DNA from: Amycolatopsis sp. 2-15
GTDB taxonomy: Bacteria; Actinomycetota; Actinomycetes; Mycobacteriales; Pseudonocardiaceae
Direction of reading: 5' to 3'
Length of the DNA stretch: 64,000 bases
Assembly: GCF_030285625.1 (NCBI RefSeq)
Contig: NZ_CP127294.1
Coordinates: forward strand, 1,808,001-1,872,000
The notes below the pieces were generated by a model, which saw nothing but the letters and a program-made list of their open reading frames with translations, did not search any database and was not told the DNA's origin. Position numbers and translations under genes: made by a program. Below are positions 54,991 to 63,522 of this stretch, piece by piece (the stretch's first letter is position 1; each line of letters opens with the position of its first letter).

Positions 54991-55855
54991 ACACCACATC
55001 CGGCACCACCGGAGCCCCGAACGCCGTCACGCCCACCGACTGTGTCTGGCCGACCCGGGGCGAAACCGAAGTCCGCGTCGAAACCCGCGTCGAGACGGCG
55101 TCGGACGCCGCGAGTTCGCCGCGGAAGTCGTTGTCCGACAACGACTGCGTGGTCAGCAGGAAGCCCGAGACCGGGCCGACGTCTGCCGTGGCGATGTGGC
55201 GTTGGCCGAGGTCGGAGGCGTCCAGCGAGCCGGCGAACTGGCCCGTCCCGTGTTGCTCCGAGTTGGCCACCACCGAGCCCAGCCCACCGAGATCCACGGC
55301 GTGGCCGGACGTCCGGTGCACCCCCACGCCACCGCCGAGGTCGCCGGCGAAGTGCCCGGCGCCGGAGGAATCCGTGAGGACGTCGATGCCGTAGGGCAGC
55401 CAGACGCCCTCCGCCGTAGAAGAAGCGACACTGGAGCCCGGCGGGGAAGCCGTGACCCGCGACGAGTTGCCCGCCGACAGCCGGACCGGCGAGCCCGCGC
55501 GCACTTCGTGGCGCTGTGACTGCGAAAAGCCGTTCGTCGTTTTCACCGCTGTGAGTGAATCCGAAAGGCCGTAACCGGTGTTGTCGGACACTGCCTGCGT
55601 CACGGAAGAAGCCGCCGACACCGGCAACCCCCGCGTCGCCACGGAGGTGTCGCGCGTGGCCCCCACCGACGCCGCGGAGGAGTGCACGGAGTGGTCGAGA
55701 TTGCCGTGCTGCTGCAGGTCCAGCGGCAGGCCGTCGAGGGGAAGAGTGGGATCGGCCAGCGCGGACGCGGGGCCGGCGAGCAGCAGTGCGAGGGGTGCCG
55801 CACCGGCGGTCACCTTCGGGAGGTAGCCGGGCTTTCGCTGGGTGTGCTTGCCCAT
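54968..55855 (-). CDS. secreted protein of unknown function
   Basis: A 295-residue exported protein. MGKHTQRKPGYLPKVTAGAA and PLALLLAGPASALADPTLPL form the signal peptide and cleavage site. The mature part is rich in Ser, Thr, Gly and Val with loosely repeated TQ(S/A)(L/V)SDN words (VTQAVSDNTGYGLSDSLTAV; LLTTQSLSDNDFRGELAASD) and contains no cysteine. Pseudonocardiaceae have many such 250-300 residue secreted proteins beginning with K-x-x-G-Y-(L/V)-(P/A)-K. No enzymatic motif. Its last codons (VVFSTPPLG stop) are copied several times downstream in the repeat array. Confidence 0.7.
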   Translation of the reverse strand: MGKHTQRKPGYLPKVTAGAAPLALLLAGPASALADPTLPLDGLPLDLQQHGNLDHSVHSSAASVGATRDTSVATRGLPVSAASSVTQAVSDNTGYGLSDSLTAVKTTNGFSQSQRHEVRAGSPVRLSAGNSSRVTASPPGSSVASSTAEGVWLPYGIDVLTDSSGAGHFAGDLGGGVGVHRTSGHAVDLGGLGSVVANSEQHGTGQFAGSLDASDLGQRHIATADVGPVSGFLLTTQSLSDNDFRGELAASDAVSTRVSTRTSVSPRVGQTQSVGVTAFGAPVVPDVVFSTPPLG

Positions 55856-55910
55856 GGGCCGGACCATACTTCGCCACTGGGACAAACGCGACTGCAGGTA
55901 AGTTCGCCCC

Positions 55911-56678
55911 ATGACCGCCACCGCCGTGATCACCGGAGCCACCGCGGGCATCGGAGCGCAGTTCGCGCGCACCCTCGCCGCCGAGAAACACGACCTCGTG
56001 CTCGTCGCCCGCGACCAGGCGCGCCTCGAGGCGTTCGCCCAGCAATTGGCAGAACGCCATCAAGTGAACACGGAGGTTCTCCCCGCTGATCTGTCCGAAG
56101 TAGACGGACGCGCGAAGGTCGAGGAACGCCTCGCCGCGAGTCCCATCGACCTGCTGATCAACAACGCTGGATTCGGCCTCTCCGGCGACTTCTGGAAGAT
56201 CTCCCCCGACGCGCTGCAGCGCCAGCTCGACGTGAACGTCACCGCCGTCCTGCGCCTCACCCGCGCCGCGCTGCCCGGCATGGTCGAGCGCGGCCACGGC
56301 GACATCATCAACGTCTCCAGCGTCGCCGGCTTCTTCTCCGGCCGCGGCTCGACCTACACCGCCAGCAAGAACTGGGTCACCTCGTTCACCGAAGGCATCG
56401 CGACGTCGCTGCCGCCCGGCGTACGCATGATGGCGCTCTGCCCCGGCTTCACCACCACGGAGTTCCACGAACGCGCCGGCCTGGAGAAGGAAGGCCCGCA
56501 GGCCTTCTGGCTCGGCGTCGAGCAGGTCGTGGACGAAGCGCTCACGGACCTGCGTCGCGGCAAGGTCATCTCGGTGCCGAGCCTGCAGTACAAGGCGCTC
56601 GTCGCCGTCACCGGCCTGCTGCCGCGCGGGGTGCTGCGCCGGCTGTCGGCCGGGTTCGGCAACCGGAGCCGCACGTGA
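55911..56678 (+). CDS. short-chain dehydrogenase/reductase
   Basis: A 255-residue [43 protein letters not shown] (Arg after beta 2, NADP-type), [33 protein letters not shown], the catalytic [20 protein letters not shown] (Y-x-x-x-K) and [18 protein letters not shown]. The C-terminus ([19 protein letters not shown]) resembles the DltE/17beta-HSD12-like SDRs. Substrate unknown. It is divergent from the secreted protein with 55 bp between starts. Confidence 0.9.
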   Translation: MTATAVITGATAGIGAQFARTLAAEKHDLVLVARDQARLEAFAQQLAERHQVNTEVLPADLSEVDGRAKVEERLAASPIDLLINNAGFGLSGDFWKISPDALQRQLDVNVTAVLRLTRAALPGMVERGHGDIINVSSVAGFFSGRGSTYTASKNWVTSFTEGIATSLPPGVRMMALCPGFTTTEFHERAGLEKEGPQAFWLGVEQVVDEALTDLRRGKVISVPSLQYKALVAVTGLLPRGVLRRLSAGFGNRSRT

Positions 56679-56754
56679 GGTAGGGCTGCCCCCACCCTTG
56701 CCCGGCGAGCTGGCACCAGGGTGCGAACCGCCTTCGCTGCCTAGCGTTTTCCCC

Positions 56755-57498
56755 ATGACGGATGAGGCGGTGCGGCTCGCGGCCGTGCGGAAGGACTACG
56801 GGCGGGTCACCGCGCTGGCGGGTGTCGACCTGGTGTTCCCGCGGGGCGGGTTCACCGCCGTGATGGGGCCTTCGGGCTCGGGCAAGAGCACGTTCCTGCA
56901 CTGCGCCGCGGGCCTCGACCGCCCGACGGCCGGCTCGGTGCACCTCGACGGCCAGGACCTCGCGAAGCTGTCGGAGACGCAGCTGACGAAGCTGCGCCGC
57001 GACCGGATCGGCTTCGTGTTCCAAGCCTTCAACCTCCTGCCCGCGCTGACGGTCGAGCAGAACGTGGTGCTCCCGCTGCGCCTGGCCGGCCGCCGCGTCG
57101 ACCGCAAGTTGGTGACGCGGATGCTCACGCACGTCGGCCTCGCCGACCGGCGGCGGCACCATCCGGGCGAGCTGTCCGGTGGCCAGCAGCAGCGAGTGGC
57201 CATCGCGCGGGCGCTCGTGGCGCGCCCGGCCGTGCTCTTCGCCGACGAGCCCACCGGTGCGCTCGACACCCGCACCGCGGCCGAAGTCCTTGCCCTGCTG
57301 CGGGATTCCGTGCGCGGCGGGCTCACCGTCGTGATGGTGACGCACGACCCGGTCGCCGCCGCGCACGCCGACCGCGTGGTCTTCCTCGCTGACGGTCGCG
57401 TCGCCGGCGAGCTCATCCACCCGACGCCCGAAGCCGTCGCCGCGCGGATGACGCACCTGGGCGCGTGGGGCGGCGCCGTCGCGGTCGGTGGTGCGTGA
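56755..57498 (+). CDS. ABC transporter ATPase, MacB/LolD type
   Basis: A 247-residue ATPase: VMGPSGSGKSTFLHCAAGLD (Walker A), FVFQAFNLLPALTVEQNVVL (Q-loop), ELSGGQQQRVAIARALVARP (signature) and AVLFADEPTGALDTRTAAEV (Walker B, D-loop), VVMVTHDPVAAAHADRVVFL (H-loop). The type energises FtsX/MacB-like permeases. The permease gene starts within its stop codon (TGATG overlap). Confidence 0.95.
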   Translation: MTDEAVRLAAVRKDYGRVTALAGVDLVFPRGGFTAVMGPSGSGKSTFLHCAAGLDRPTAGSVHLDGQDLAKLSETQLTKLRRDRIGFVFQAFNLLPALTVEQNVVLPLRLAGRRVDRKLVTRMLTHVGLADRRRHHPGELSGGQQQRVAIARALVARPAVLFADEPTGALDTRTAAEVLALLRDSVRGGLTVVMVTHDPVAAAHADRVVFLADGRVAGELIHPTPEAVAARMTHLGAWGGAVAVGGA

Positions 57499-59996
57499 TG
57501 TTCCGGCTCGCGTTGCGCACGCTTCGGTTACGCAAAGGCGGTTTCCTCGCGACGTTCGTGGCCGCGTTCCTCGGCGCGGTGATCGTGTCGGCGTGCGGTG
57601 GCCTGATGGAGACGGGCATCCGCGCCGACGCGCCCCCGCAGCGGCTGGCGGCCGCGCCGATCGTCGTGGCGGGGCAGCAGGAGATCCGGCTGCCCAAACG
57701 CGATCCGGGCGAGGGCAAGCTCAAGACCGAAGGGGTCGCGCTGCCGGAAACCGTGCGCCTGGATCCGGCGCTGGCCGACAAGATCCGTGCGACGCCCGGA
57801 GTGTCCACTGTGGTCAGTGAGGTGAATATCCCCGTGGCGCTGGCCGGAAGTGCGGCGACAGGCCACGCTTGGGATTCGGCCGTACTGACGCCGTTCACGC
57901 TCACGGCCGGCCATGCGCCCGGCGATGGTGAGGTAGTGGTCTCCGCCGTGAACGCGAAGCCGGGCGACACCATTCAGCTCGCCGCCCGCGGCACCACCGG
58001 CGCCTACCGCGTCGCCGGCATCGCCACCGCGCCGACGACCGAGCCCACGATCTTCTTCACCGCCACCGAAGCTGCCCGTCTGTCCGGCAACCAGATCGAC
58101 GACTTCGGTGTGTTCACGAGCGAAGACCCCGCCACCGTCGCCGCGCGCCTGAATCTCGGCGACGGGATCGTCGCCCTCACCGGCGACGACCGCGGCCACG
58201 CGGAGTTCCCGCAGGCCGACGCCAGCGGCACCAACCTCGTCGTGCTCTCCGCCGTCTCGGGTGGGCTTTCCGTGCTCGTCGCGTTGTTCGTCGTGGCCAG
58301 CACCCTGGGCCTCGCGACGCAGCAGCGCCGCCGGGAGTTGGCTCTGCTGCGCGCGATCGGCACCACCCCGCGTCAGCTGCGCCGGATGGTGCTCGGCGAG
58401 GCTGTCGCGATCGGCCTGCTGGCCATCGCCGCGGCCGCCGCGCTCGGCCCGCTGCTCGGCCGCTGGCTCTTCGGCCGCCTGACGAACGCCGGCGTGGTGC
58501 CCGACGTCGTGCGCTTCCACCAGGGCTGGCTGCCGATGGTCGTGGCCGCCGGTGCGACGCTGCTCGCCGTGGTGCTCGCGGCTGTGGTCGCGGCCCGGCG
58601 CGTGAGCCGGATCCGGCCGACGGAGGCGCTGGCCGAGGCGGCCGTCGAACGCCGGTGGCTCACGCCGTTGCGGCTGATCGTCGCCGTGCTCTGCTTCGGC
58701 GGCGGGACGGCGCTCGGGATCGTGACGCTCGCGGTGATGACCGGTCCCATCGCCGCGAGCACGGCGGGACCCGCGGTGATGCTGTGGGCGATCGGCGTTG
58801 CCGCGATCAGCCCCGGCGTCACGAAAGTCATGGCGATGCTGCTGCACGCGCCGGTCCGCCTGCTCGGCGGCGTCACCGGCTGGCTCGCGCTGGCCAACAC
58901 ACGGGCCGCGGCGACGAAGGTGTCGGGCGCGGTCACGCCGATCATGCTGGCCGTGGGCATCGCGACCGCCAACATCTACCTGCAGACGACCACACAAGCC
59001 GTGTCGCAGCAGGCCTTCACCGAAGACCTGCGCGCCGACGCCGTGGTCGCCGCTCCGGCCGGGGCCAGCCCCGAGCTGCTCCGGCGCGTGCAGGACGCAC
59101 CGGGCGTCGCCGCCGCGTCGGAGTACGTGACCAGCACCGTCTTCGTCACCGCGCCCTACGACGACAGCCAGGACGACGACGGCCACGCGGCCCTCGGCCT
59201 CACCGCCGGCAGCGCCGCGCAGACGACGTCGGCGAAGGTCACCGCGGGCAGCCTCGACGCGCTCACCGGCGACGCCGTCGCGTTGCCCGTTAGCGTGGCC
59301 ACGGAGCTGCACCGCCGTGTCGGCGACGTCGTCACGCTCCGGCTCGGGGACGGGTACGAGGTGACCGTTCGTGTCGTCGCGCTCGTGGAGCAGCGCACCG
59401 GGTTCGAGACGTTGCTGTTCCCCGCCGGCCTGCTCGCCGCCCACACCACCGCGGGCCTCGCGCCGCAGGTGGTGCTGCGCGCCGCGCCCGGGGTCGACCA
59501 GGCGCGGCTCACGGCGAGCCTCACCACGGCCACCGCCGGCCAGCCCGTGTCCGTCGGTGACCGCGAGTCGCTGCTCGCCGCGCACGCGAGCGGCGACGCC
59601 GTAGGCGCGTGGGTCAACTACCTGATGATCGGGATGATCATCGGTTACACCGTGATTTCCGTCGTGAACACGCTCGTGATGGCCACCGCGCGCCGGCGTC
59701 GCGAGTTCGGCCTGCAGCGTCTCGGCGGCTTCACGCGGACGCAGGTGCTGCGCATGGCGGGCGTCGAAGGCGGCCTGATCGCGACGATCGGTGTCGTGCT
59801 CGGCACAGCCGTCTCCGCGGGCGCGATCGTGCCGTTCTGCCTGGTGGCCACGGGTTCGCCGCTGCCGACCGGACCGATCGGGATCTACCTCACCGTGGTC
59901 GCGACCGCCGCCGTGCTCGCACTGGTGGCGTCGCTGGTGCCTGCCTGGGTGGCCACGCGGGCGCGGCCCGTGACGGCCGTCGCGCTCGGCGAGTGA
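57498..59996 (+). CDS. ABC transporter permease with two FtsX domains
   Basis: An 832-residue permease. Helix 1 (FLATFVAAFLGAVIVSACGG) is followed by a large extracytoplasmic MacB-like domain, an FtsX core about residues 250-390 (LSVLVALFVVASTLGLATQQ, RRRELALLRAIGTTPRQLRR, VARRVSRIRPTEALAEAAV-type end), a second extracytoplasmic domain and a second FtsX core near the end (GMIIGYTVISVVNTLVMATA, RRRREFGLQRLGGFTRTQVL). With the ATPase it forms an exporter or mechanotransmission machine; substrates of this class in actinomycetes include peptides, lipids or drugs. No regulator gene is attached. Confidence 0.93.
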   Translation: MFRLALRTLRLRKGGFLATFVAAFLGAVIVSACGGLMETGIRADAPPQRLAAAPIVVAGQQEIRLPKRDPGEGKLKTEGVALPETVRLDPALADKIRATPGVSTVVSEVNIPVALAGSAATGHAWDSAVLTPFTLTAGHAPGDGEVVVSAVNAKPGDTIQLAARGTTGAYRVAGIATAPTTEPTIFFTATEAARLSGNQIDDFGVFTSEDPATVAARLNLGDGIVALTGDDRGHAEFPQADASGTNLVVLSAVSGGLSVLVALFVVASTLGLATQQRRRELALLRAIGTTPRQLRRMVLGEAVAIGLLAIAAAAALGPLLGRWLFGRLTNAGVVPDVVRFHQGWLPMVVAAGATLLAVVLAAVVAARRVSRIRPTEALAEAAVERRWLTPLRLIVAVLCFGGGTALGIVTLAVMTGPIAASTAGPAVMLWAIGVAAISPGVTKVMAMLLHAPVRLLGGVTGWLALANTRAAATKVSGAVTPIMLAVGIATANIYLQTTTQAVSQQAFTEDLRADAVVAAPAGASPELLRRVQDAPGVAAASEYVTSTVFVTAPYDDSQDDDGHAALGLTAGSAAQTTSAKVTAGSLDALTGDAVALPVSVATELHRRVGDVVTLRLGDGYEVTVRVVALVEQRTGFETLLFPAGLLAAHTTAGLAPQVVLRAAPGVDQARLTASLTTATAGQPVSVGDRESLLAAHASGDAVGAWVNYLMIGMIIGYTVISVVNTLVMATARRRREFGLQRLGGFTRTQVLRMAGVEGGLIATIGVVLGTAVSAGAIVPFCLVATGSPLPTGPIGIYLTVVATAAVLALVASLVPAWVATRARPVTAVALGE

Positions 59997-60035
59997 CGAG
60001 CGGGCTTGTCGGTGGCGTGTGTAAGACTCTCGGCC

Positions 60036-60599
60036 GTGGCGTACCCCGGGTTGGATCAAAGTGCGAAGCTCGAACTGGCCAGGCTGGTCACCGAACTGGC
60101 TGTGGTGCACGGCAAGGTGACTCTCTCGTCCGGCAAGGAAGCCGACTACTACGTCGATCTCCGCCGGGCGACCCTGCACCACGCGGCGGCGCCGCTCATC
60201 GGGAAGCTGCTGCGGCAGCTCACGGCCGATTGGGACTACGTCGCCGCCGGCGGCCTCACCCTCGGCGCCGACCCGGTCGCGCTGGCGATGCTGCACTCCG
60301 CCGCGAGCGACGGGATGGTGCTCGACGCCTTCGTCGTCCGCAAGGCGGTGAAGGAGCACGGCATGCAGCGCCGCATCGAGGGCGTCGAGGTGCGGGGGCA
60401 GCGCGTGCTGGCCGTCGAGGACACCTCGACCACGGGCGGCAGCGTGCTCACGGCCGTCGAGGCGCTGCGCGAGGCCGGGGCGGTCGTCGCCGGCGTCGCC
60501 ACGGTGGTCGACCGCGACACGGGCGCGCGCGAGGCCATCGAGAAGGAAGGCCTCGAGTACCGCTACCTGCTGAACAAGGACGACCTCGGCCTGAGCTGA
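60036..60599 (+). CDS. pyrE: orotate phosphoribosyltransferase
   Basis: A 187-residue enzyme for the fifth step of pyrimidine synthesis, orotate plus PRPP to OMP. KVTLSSGKEADYYVDLRRAT is the catalytic lysine/ligand segment, YVAAGGLTLGADPVALAMLH the hood, VVRKAVKEHGMQRRIEG the flexible loop with Lys, and RVLAVEDTSTTGGSVLTAVE the PRPP loop. The actinobacterial form lacks the longer C-terminus of enteric PyrE. GTG 60036 (MAYPGLDQSAK) is the usual start in this group. It follows the ABC permease gene by 40 bp. Confidence 0.96.
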   Translation: MAYPGLDQSAKLELARLVTELAVVHGKVTLSSGKEADYYVDLRRATLHHAAAPLIGKLLRQLTADWDYVAAGGLTLGADPVALAMLHSAASDGMVLDAFVVRKAVKEHGMQRRIEGVEVRGQRVLAVEDTSTTGGSVLTAVEALREAGAVVAGVATVVDRDTGAREAIEKEGLEYRYLLNKDDLGLS

Positions 60600-60679
60600 G
60601 CGCGATTCTCGAAGATCACCGAGAATGCGTGCGTGACGAACACCCCCTCGCCGGTGTCCCCCTGGTGGAAGGGGGTGCT

Positions 60680-61228
60680 GTGACCACGACGGAGCTCGAC
60701 GACGCGACGCTGGTCGGCCGCGCCCGCGAAGGTGACGTGCGGGCGTACGAACAGCTCGTGCTGCGCTACCAGGCGCCCATGTTCCGGCTTGCGGTGAAGA
60801 TGCTGAATCACCGCGGCGACGCCGAGGACGTGGCGCAGGAGGTGTTCCTCGGCGCCTGGCGCAAGCTCGCGCAGCTGCAGGACGACAGCGCGTTCGTCGG
60901 CTGGCTCTACCGCAGCACCGCGAACCGCTGCCTCAACGTGATCCGCGCGCGCCGTCCGCAGGCCGACGTCGACCTGGAGCTGGCGGAGTCGCCGCGCACC
61001 GACGGGCAGCCGGAGCACGCGGCGCAGGTCAACGGGCAGCTCGAGGCGCTCAATGCGGCGTTGCAGCAGCTCACGCCGCCGCAACGCGTGTGCTGGCTCC
61101 TGCGTGAGGTCCACGGCCGCTCCTACGACGAGATGGCCGAAGTCGTCGGGGTGAACCCGGCGGCTGTCCGGGGCCGCATCGCCCGGGCTCGCGCGCAGCT
61201 GGCGGAGGTGATGAAGCCGTGGCGGTGA
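60680..61228 (+). CDS. ECF sigma factor of an Asp23 operon
   Basis: A 182-residue extracytoplasmic-function sigma factor. Sigma-2: VRAYEQLVLRYQAPMFRLAV, DAEDVAQEVFLGAWRKLAQL, FVGWLYRSTANRCLNVIRAR. Sigma-4: LNAALQQLTPPQRVCWLLRE, HGRSYDEMAEVVGVNPAAVR, IARARAQLAEVM. GTG at 60680 follows GGAAGGGGGTG. The next gene overlaps its 3' end by 10 bases and carries a ZAS-type zinc motif, so it should be the anti-sigma factor. Confidence 0.93.
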   Translation: MTTTELDDATLVGRAREGDVRAYEQLVLRYQAPMFRLAVKMLNHRGDAEDVAQEVFLGAWRKLAQLQDDSAFVGWLYRSTANRCLNVIRARRPQADVDLELAESPRTDGQPEHAAQVNGQLEALNAALQQLTPPQRVCWLLREVHGRSYDEMAEVVGVNPAAVRGRIARARAQLAEVMKPWR

Positions 61229-61776
61229 ACCAGGGGTACGAACTTCCGTGCGGCCGGGACCTGGACGCGCTCTGGGACCGGCTCGACTCGGTCGACGAGC
61301 ACGAGGCGACCTGCCCGCACTGCGGCACCGCGCGCGAGAGCCTGCTGGCGCTGCGTGAAGCGACGGCCGAGCTGGTCGCCGAGCCCGATCCGGTGCCGCC
61401 GGGCCTGGTGGGACGCATCATGTCGGCCGTGCGCGCCGAGGCGCGGCGCGGGCAGATGCTCGACCTGCCGACGCCGGAGCCGGGCCGCGTGGAAGTGAGC
61501 GAGGCGGCCGTGGCCGTCGTGCTGCGTTACGCCGCCGACTCCGCGGGCGACGTCCGGGCTCGCCGGTGCCGCGTCCGCACGGTCGGGGTGGCTTCCGACG
61601 GCGGCGGGATCGTCGAGGTCGAGCTCACTCTCGCGGTGCGGCTGGGGAACGTCGCCGGTGCCGAGACGTTGGCCCGGGTGCGCGAACGCGTCACGGCGGC
61701 GGCCGCGGCGCGCGTCGGGCTGACGCTCGCGAAGCTGGACCTGCTGGTCGAAGACGTGTACGAGGACGGGGAATGA
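61219..61776 (+). CDS. putative ZAS anti-sigma factor fused to an Asp23/Gls24 domain
   Basis: A 185-residue protein. The first 45 residues (YELPCGRDLDALWDRLDSVD, EHEATCPHCGTARESLLALR) hold C11, H28, C32 and C35, the C...H-x3-C-x2-C ligand set of zinc anti-sigma factors such as RsrA. From about residue 85 comes an Asp23-like domain: VEVSEAAVAVVLRYAADSAG, VASDGGGIVEVELTLAVRLG, RERVTAAAAARVGLTLAKLD and LLVEDVYEDGE. There is no membrane helix. It overlaps the sigma gene by 10 bases behind GGAGGTG. The fusion suggests that sigma release is tied to the assembly of Asp23 proteins or to a thiol/zinc signal. Confidence 0.85.
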   Translation: MAVNQGYELPCGRDLDALWDRLDSVDEHEATCPHCGTARESLLALREATAELVAEPDPVPPGLVGRIMSAVRAEARRGQMLDLPTPEPGRVEVSEAAVAVVLRYAADSAGDVRARRCRVRTVGVASDGGGIVEVELTLAVRLGNVAGAETLARVRERVTAAAAARVGLTLAKLDLLVEDVYEDGE

Positions 61777-62141
61777 CGGGCGAGGCCGAGTACGTGATCG
61801 CGGATCCCGTGGTCGCGAGCGTCGCGGCCCGGGCCGCGCTCGACACCCCCGGCGTAGTGCGGCTGGAGCCGGGCTTGCGTGGTCTCGTCACGGCGTGGAC
61901 GCGCGCGGCGCGCGGGCGGTGGCTGGGGCTGGATCCGGCGCCGATCGACGGGGTGCGCGTGCGCAGCGCCGAGGGCGGGCTGTCGGTGGAGGTCGACGTG
62001 GTGACGTCGGCGTTCGACCAGGCCGCGGCCGTGGGACGGGCGGTGCAGCGGTCGGTGACTCGTGTGGTGGCCGAGCAGACGGGGTTGGCGGTCGACGCGG
62101 TGGTGGTGTCCATTGTGGATATCGAGCTGGAGCGCCGGTGA
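61773..62141 (+). CDS. Asp23/Gls24-like envelope stress protein
   Basis: A 122-residue protein: VIADPVVASVAARAALDTPG, VVRLEPGLRGLVTAWTRAAR, VRSAEGGLSVEVDVVTSAFD, AVGRAVQRSVTRVVAEQTGL and VVVSIVDIELERR. The order I-A-D-x-V-(V/I)-x-x-I-A-x-x-A-(A/L)-x-x-x-P-G-V, then beta strands and a final V-D-I-x-V strand, is the Asp23 fold. ATGA overlap with the preceding gene. Confidence 0.8.
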   Translation: MTGEAEYVIADPVVASVAARAALDTPGVVRLEPGLRGLVTAWTRAARGRWLGLDPAPIDGVRVRSAEGGLSVEVDVVTSAFDQAAAVGRAVQRSVTRVVAEQTGLAVDAVVVSIVDIELERR

Positions 62142-62395
62142 GCGTCGCCGAGGCTATCGCCGCGGCGCTCGCCGACGTGGAGGGGCTGCGGCCGGCGGTG
62201 GAGCGGACTTGGGGTTCTGCGGTGGATCTGACGCCGGAGGCGGTGCAGGTCCGGCTGATCGCCACGCTCCTGCCGCTGCCACCGTTGCTTGCGCGCGCGG
62301 CGGCCGTGGTGCGGCCCGTGCTGGCGGACACGGAGTGGGTGAGCGCGACGCTGCGGTTGATCGTCACCGACGTCGACGCCGGCGCGTTCACCTGA
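62138..62395 (+). CDS. small operon protein, possibly a reduced Asp23-type domain
   Basis: An 85-residue protein: MSVAEAIAAALADVEGLRPA, VERTWGSAVDLTPEAVQVRL, IATLLPLPPLLARAAAVVRP and WVSATLRLIVTDVDAGAFT. The first helix and the last beta strand (LRLIVTDVD) resemble the ends of its neighbours, so it may be a shrunken member. GTG overlaps the stop of the preceding gene (GTGA). Function unknown. Confidence 0.65.
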   Translation: MSVAEAIAAALADVEGLRPAVERTWGSAVDLTPEAVQVRLIATLLPLPPLLARAAAVVRPVLADTEWVSATLRLIVTDVDAGAFT

Positions 62396-62500
62396 GCCTG
62401 GCGTCACACGATCGGGTCGTGCCGATCACCGGGCCGTTGTGTCGAAGAGGCGATGGGGCAGGAAAGCCTTGTCTCCACTGCCGATCGAGGGAGAAATCCG

Positions 62501-62938
62501 ATGACCGTCGCTGAGAAGACCGTTGACCTCGTGGTGACTCCTGGCCTCGTGACCGACCAGGGCACCACGACGATCGCCGACGTGGTCGTGCAGAAAATCG
62601 CCGGCCTCGCCACGCGCGAGGTGCCGGGCGTCCACGCGCTGGGCGGCGGCGCGGCGCGGGCACTGGGTGCGCTGCGCGACCGTATTCCGGGCGCGTCGGC
62701 GAGTGCCGGCCAGGGTGTGGCCGTGGAGGTCGGGGAGAAGCAGGCGGCGGTGGATCTGGAGATCGTCGTCGAGTACGGCGTGCCCATCGCGGACCTCTCG
62801 CGCCAGGTGCGGCGCAGCGTGGTCGACGCGATCGAGCGCATGACGGGGCTGGAGGTCGTCGAGGTGAACATCAACGTCGGCGACGTCTACATCCCGAGTG
62901 CGGACGAAGAGCCCACCACGAGTGATCGGGTGCGGTGA
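62501..62938 (+). CDS. Asp23/Gls24 family envelope stress protein
   Basis: A 145-residue typical Asp23 protein: QGTTTIADVVVQKIAGLATR, EVPGVHALGGGAARALGALR, GVAVEVGEKQAAVDLEIVVE, YGVPIADLSRQVRRSVVDAI and ERMTGLEVVEVNINVGDVYI. In staphylococci Asp23 coats the inner membrane face via AmaP; no AmaP-like gene is in the window. GAGGGAGAAAT precedes ATG 62501. It follows the sigma/anti-sigma unit by 105 bp and may have its own promoter from that sigma factor. Confidence 0.93.
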   Translation: MTVAEKTVDLVVTPGLVTDQGTTTIADVVVQKIAGLATREVPGVHALGGGAARALGALRDRIPGASASAGQGVAVEVGEKQAAVDLEIVVEYGVPIADLSRQVRRSVVDAIERMTGLEVVEVNINVGDVYIPSADEEPTTSDRVR

Positions 62939-63107
62939 GGGATCTTTCCGGCGCCGGCTTCGCACCCGGAGTGACCACTCCGTTACCCCTCGGGTGAACG
63001 CGTTGCTCCCCTGGGTTGAACATCACAGCGAGTGAGGAATTTTCGCCCGCCCGGGCGCGGTTACCGGAGTAACGTCGCTGGTAGAAGCCGTGGGGAAGGG
63101 GGCGGTG

Positions 63108-63506
63108 ATGAACGCTTCGGTGGCGCATTTCCTCGCCGACGTGACGGTGGCGGTGCACATCCTCGCCCTCTTGTTCATCGGGCTCGGCGGTTTCCTCGCG
63201 TGGCGCTGGCCGCGCGTCGCTCTCGTGCACGTGTTCTTCGCGGCCTGGGGCGTGCTGGTGAACGTCACCCCGATCCCGTGCCCGCTGACCGCGGCGGAGA
63301 ACTTCTTCCGTCACCAGCAAGGACTTGGTGACCTGCCGGGTGGGTTCAACGCGTACTACTTGTACGACACGGTCGTGCCGAGCTCGCTGCTGCCGGCCGT
63401 CGCGGTGATCGCCCTTTCGCTGGTCATCTTGTCCTACGTCGGCGCCTACCAGCGCTGGCGCCACCGCCACGACGACACTCCGGCTCACCGCGTCCGCCTG
63501 GGCTGA
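63108..63506 (+). CDS. DUF2784 family membrane protein
   Basis: A 132-residue protein with four predicted helices: VAVHILALLFIGLGGFLAWR, VHVFFAAWGVLVNVTPIPCP, LLPAVAVIALSLVILSYVGA and one more. P-C-P-L-T-x-x-E-N-x-(F/L)-R is the family motif (IPCPLTAAENFFRHQQGL), typical of DUF2784. Function unknown. The ATG lies 6 codons inside an open frame and behind GGGAAGGGGGC. Confidence 0.85.
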   Translation: MNASVAHFLADVTVAVHILALLFIGLGGFLAWRWPRVALVHVFFAAWGVLVNVTPIPCPLTAAENFFRHQQGLGDLPGGFNAYYLYDTVVPSSLLPAVAVIALSLVILSYVGAYQRWRHRHDDTPAHRVRLG

Positions 63507-63522
63507 GCGAGAATCGTCCCTC

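Noticed and set aside
53175..55394. 739-codon plus-strand frame through the 54-kb repeat array, with ~50-residue repeats (WKTPLRP, ENDRPARRPRQ)
   Set aside because: It is open because the units are close to 150 bp, a multiple of 3. It begins inside another gene in a different frame, has no start signal and no hydrophobic or folded pattern.
57528..60359. 943-codon minus-strand frame opposite the ABC permease and pyrE
   Set aside because: Shadow frame; runs across two unrelated genes and is composed of R, H, G and D runs.
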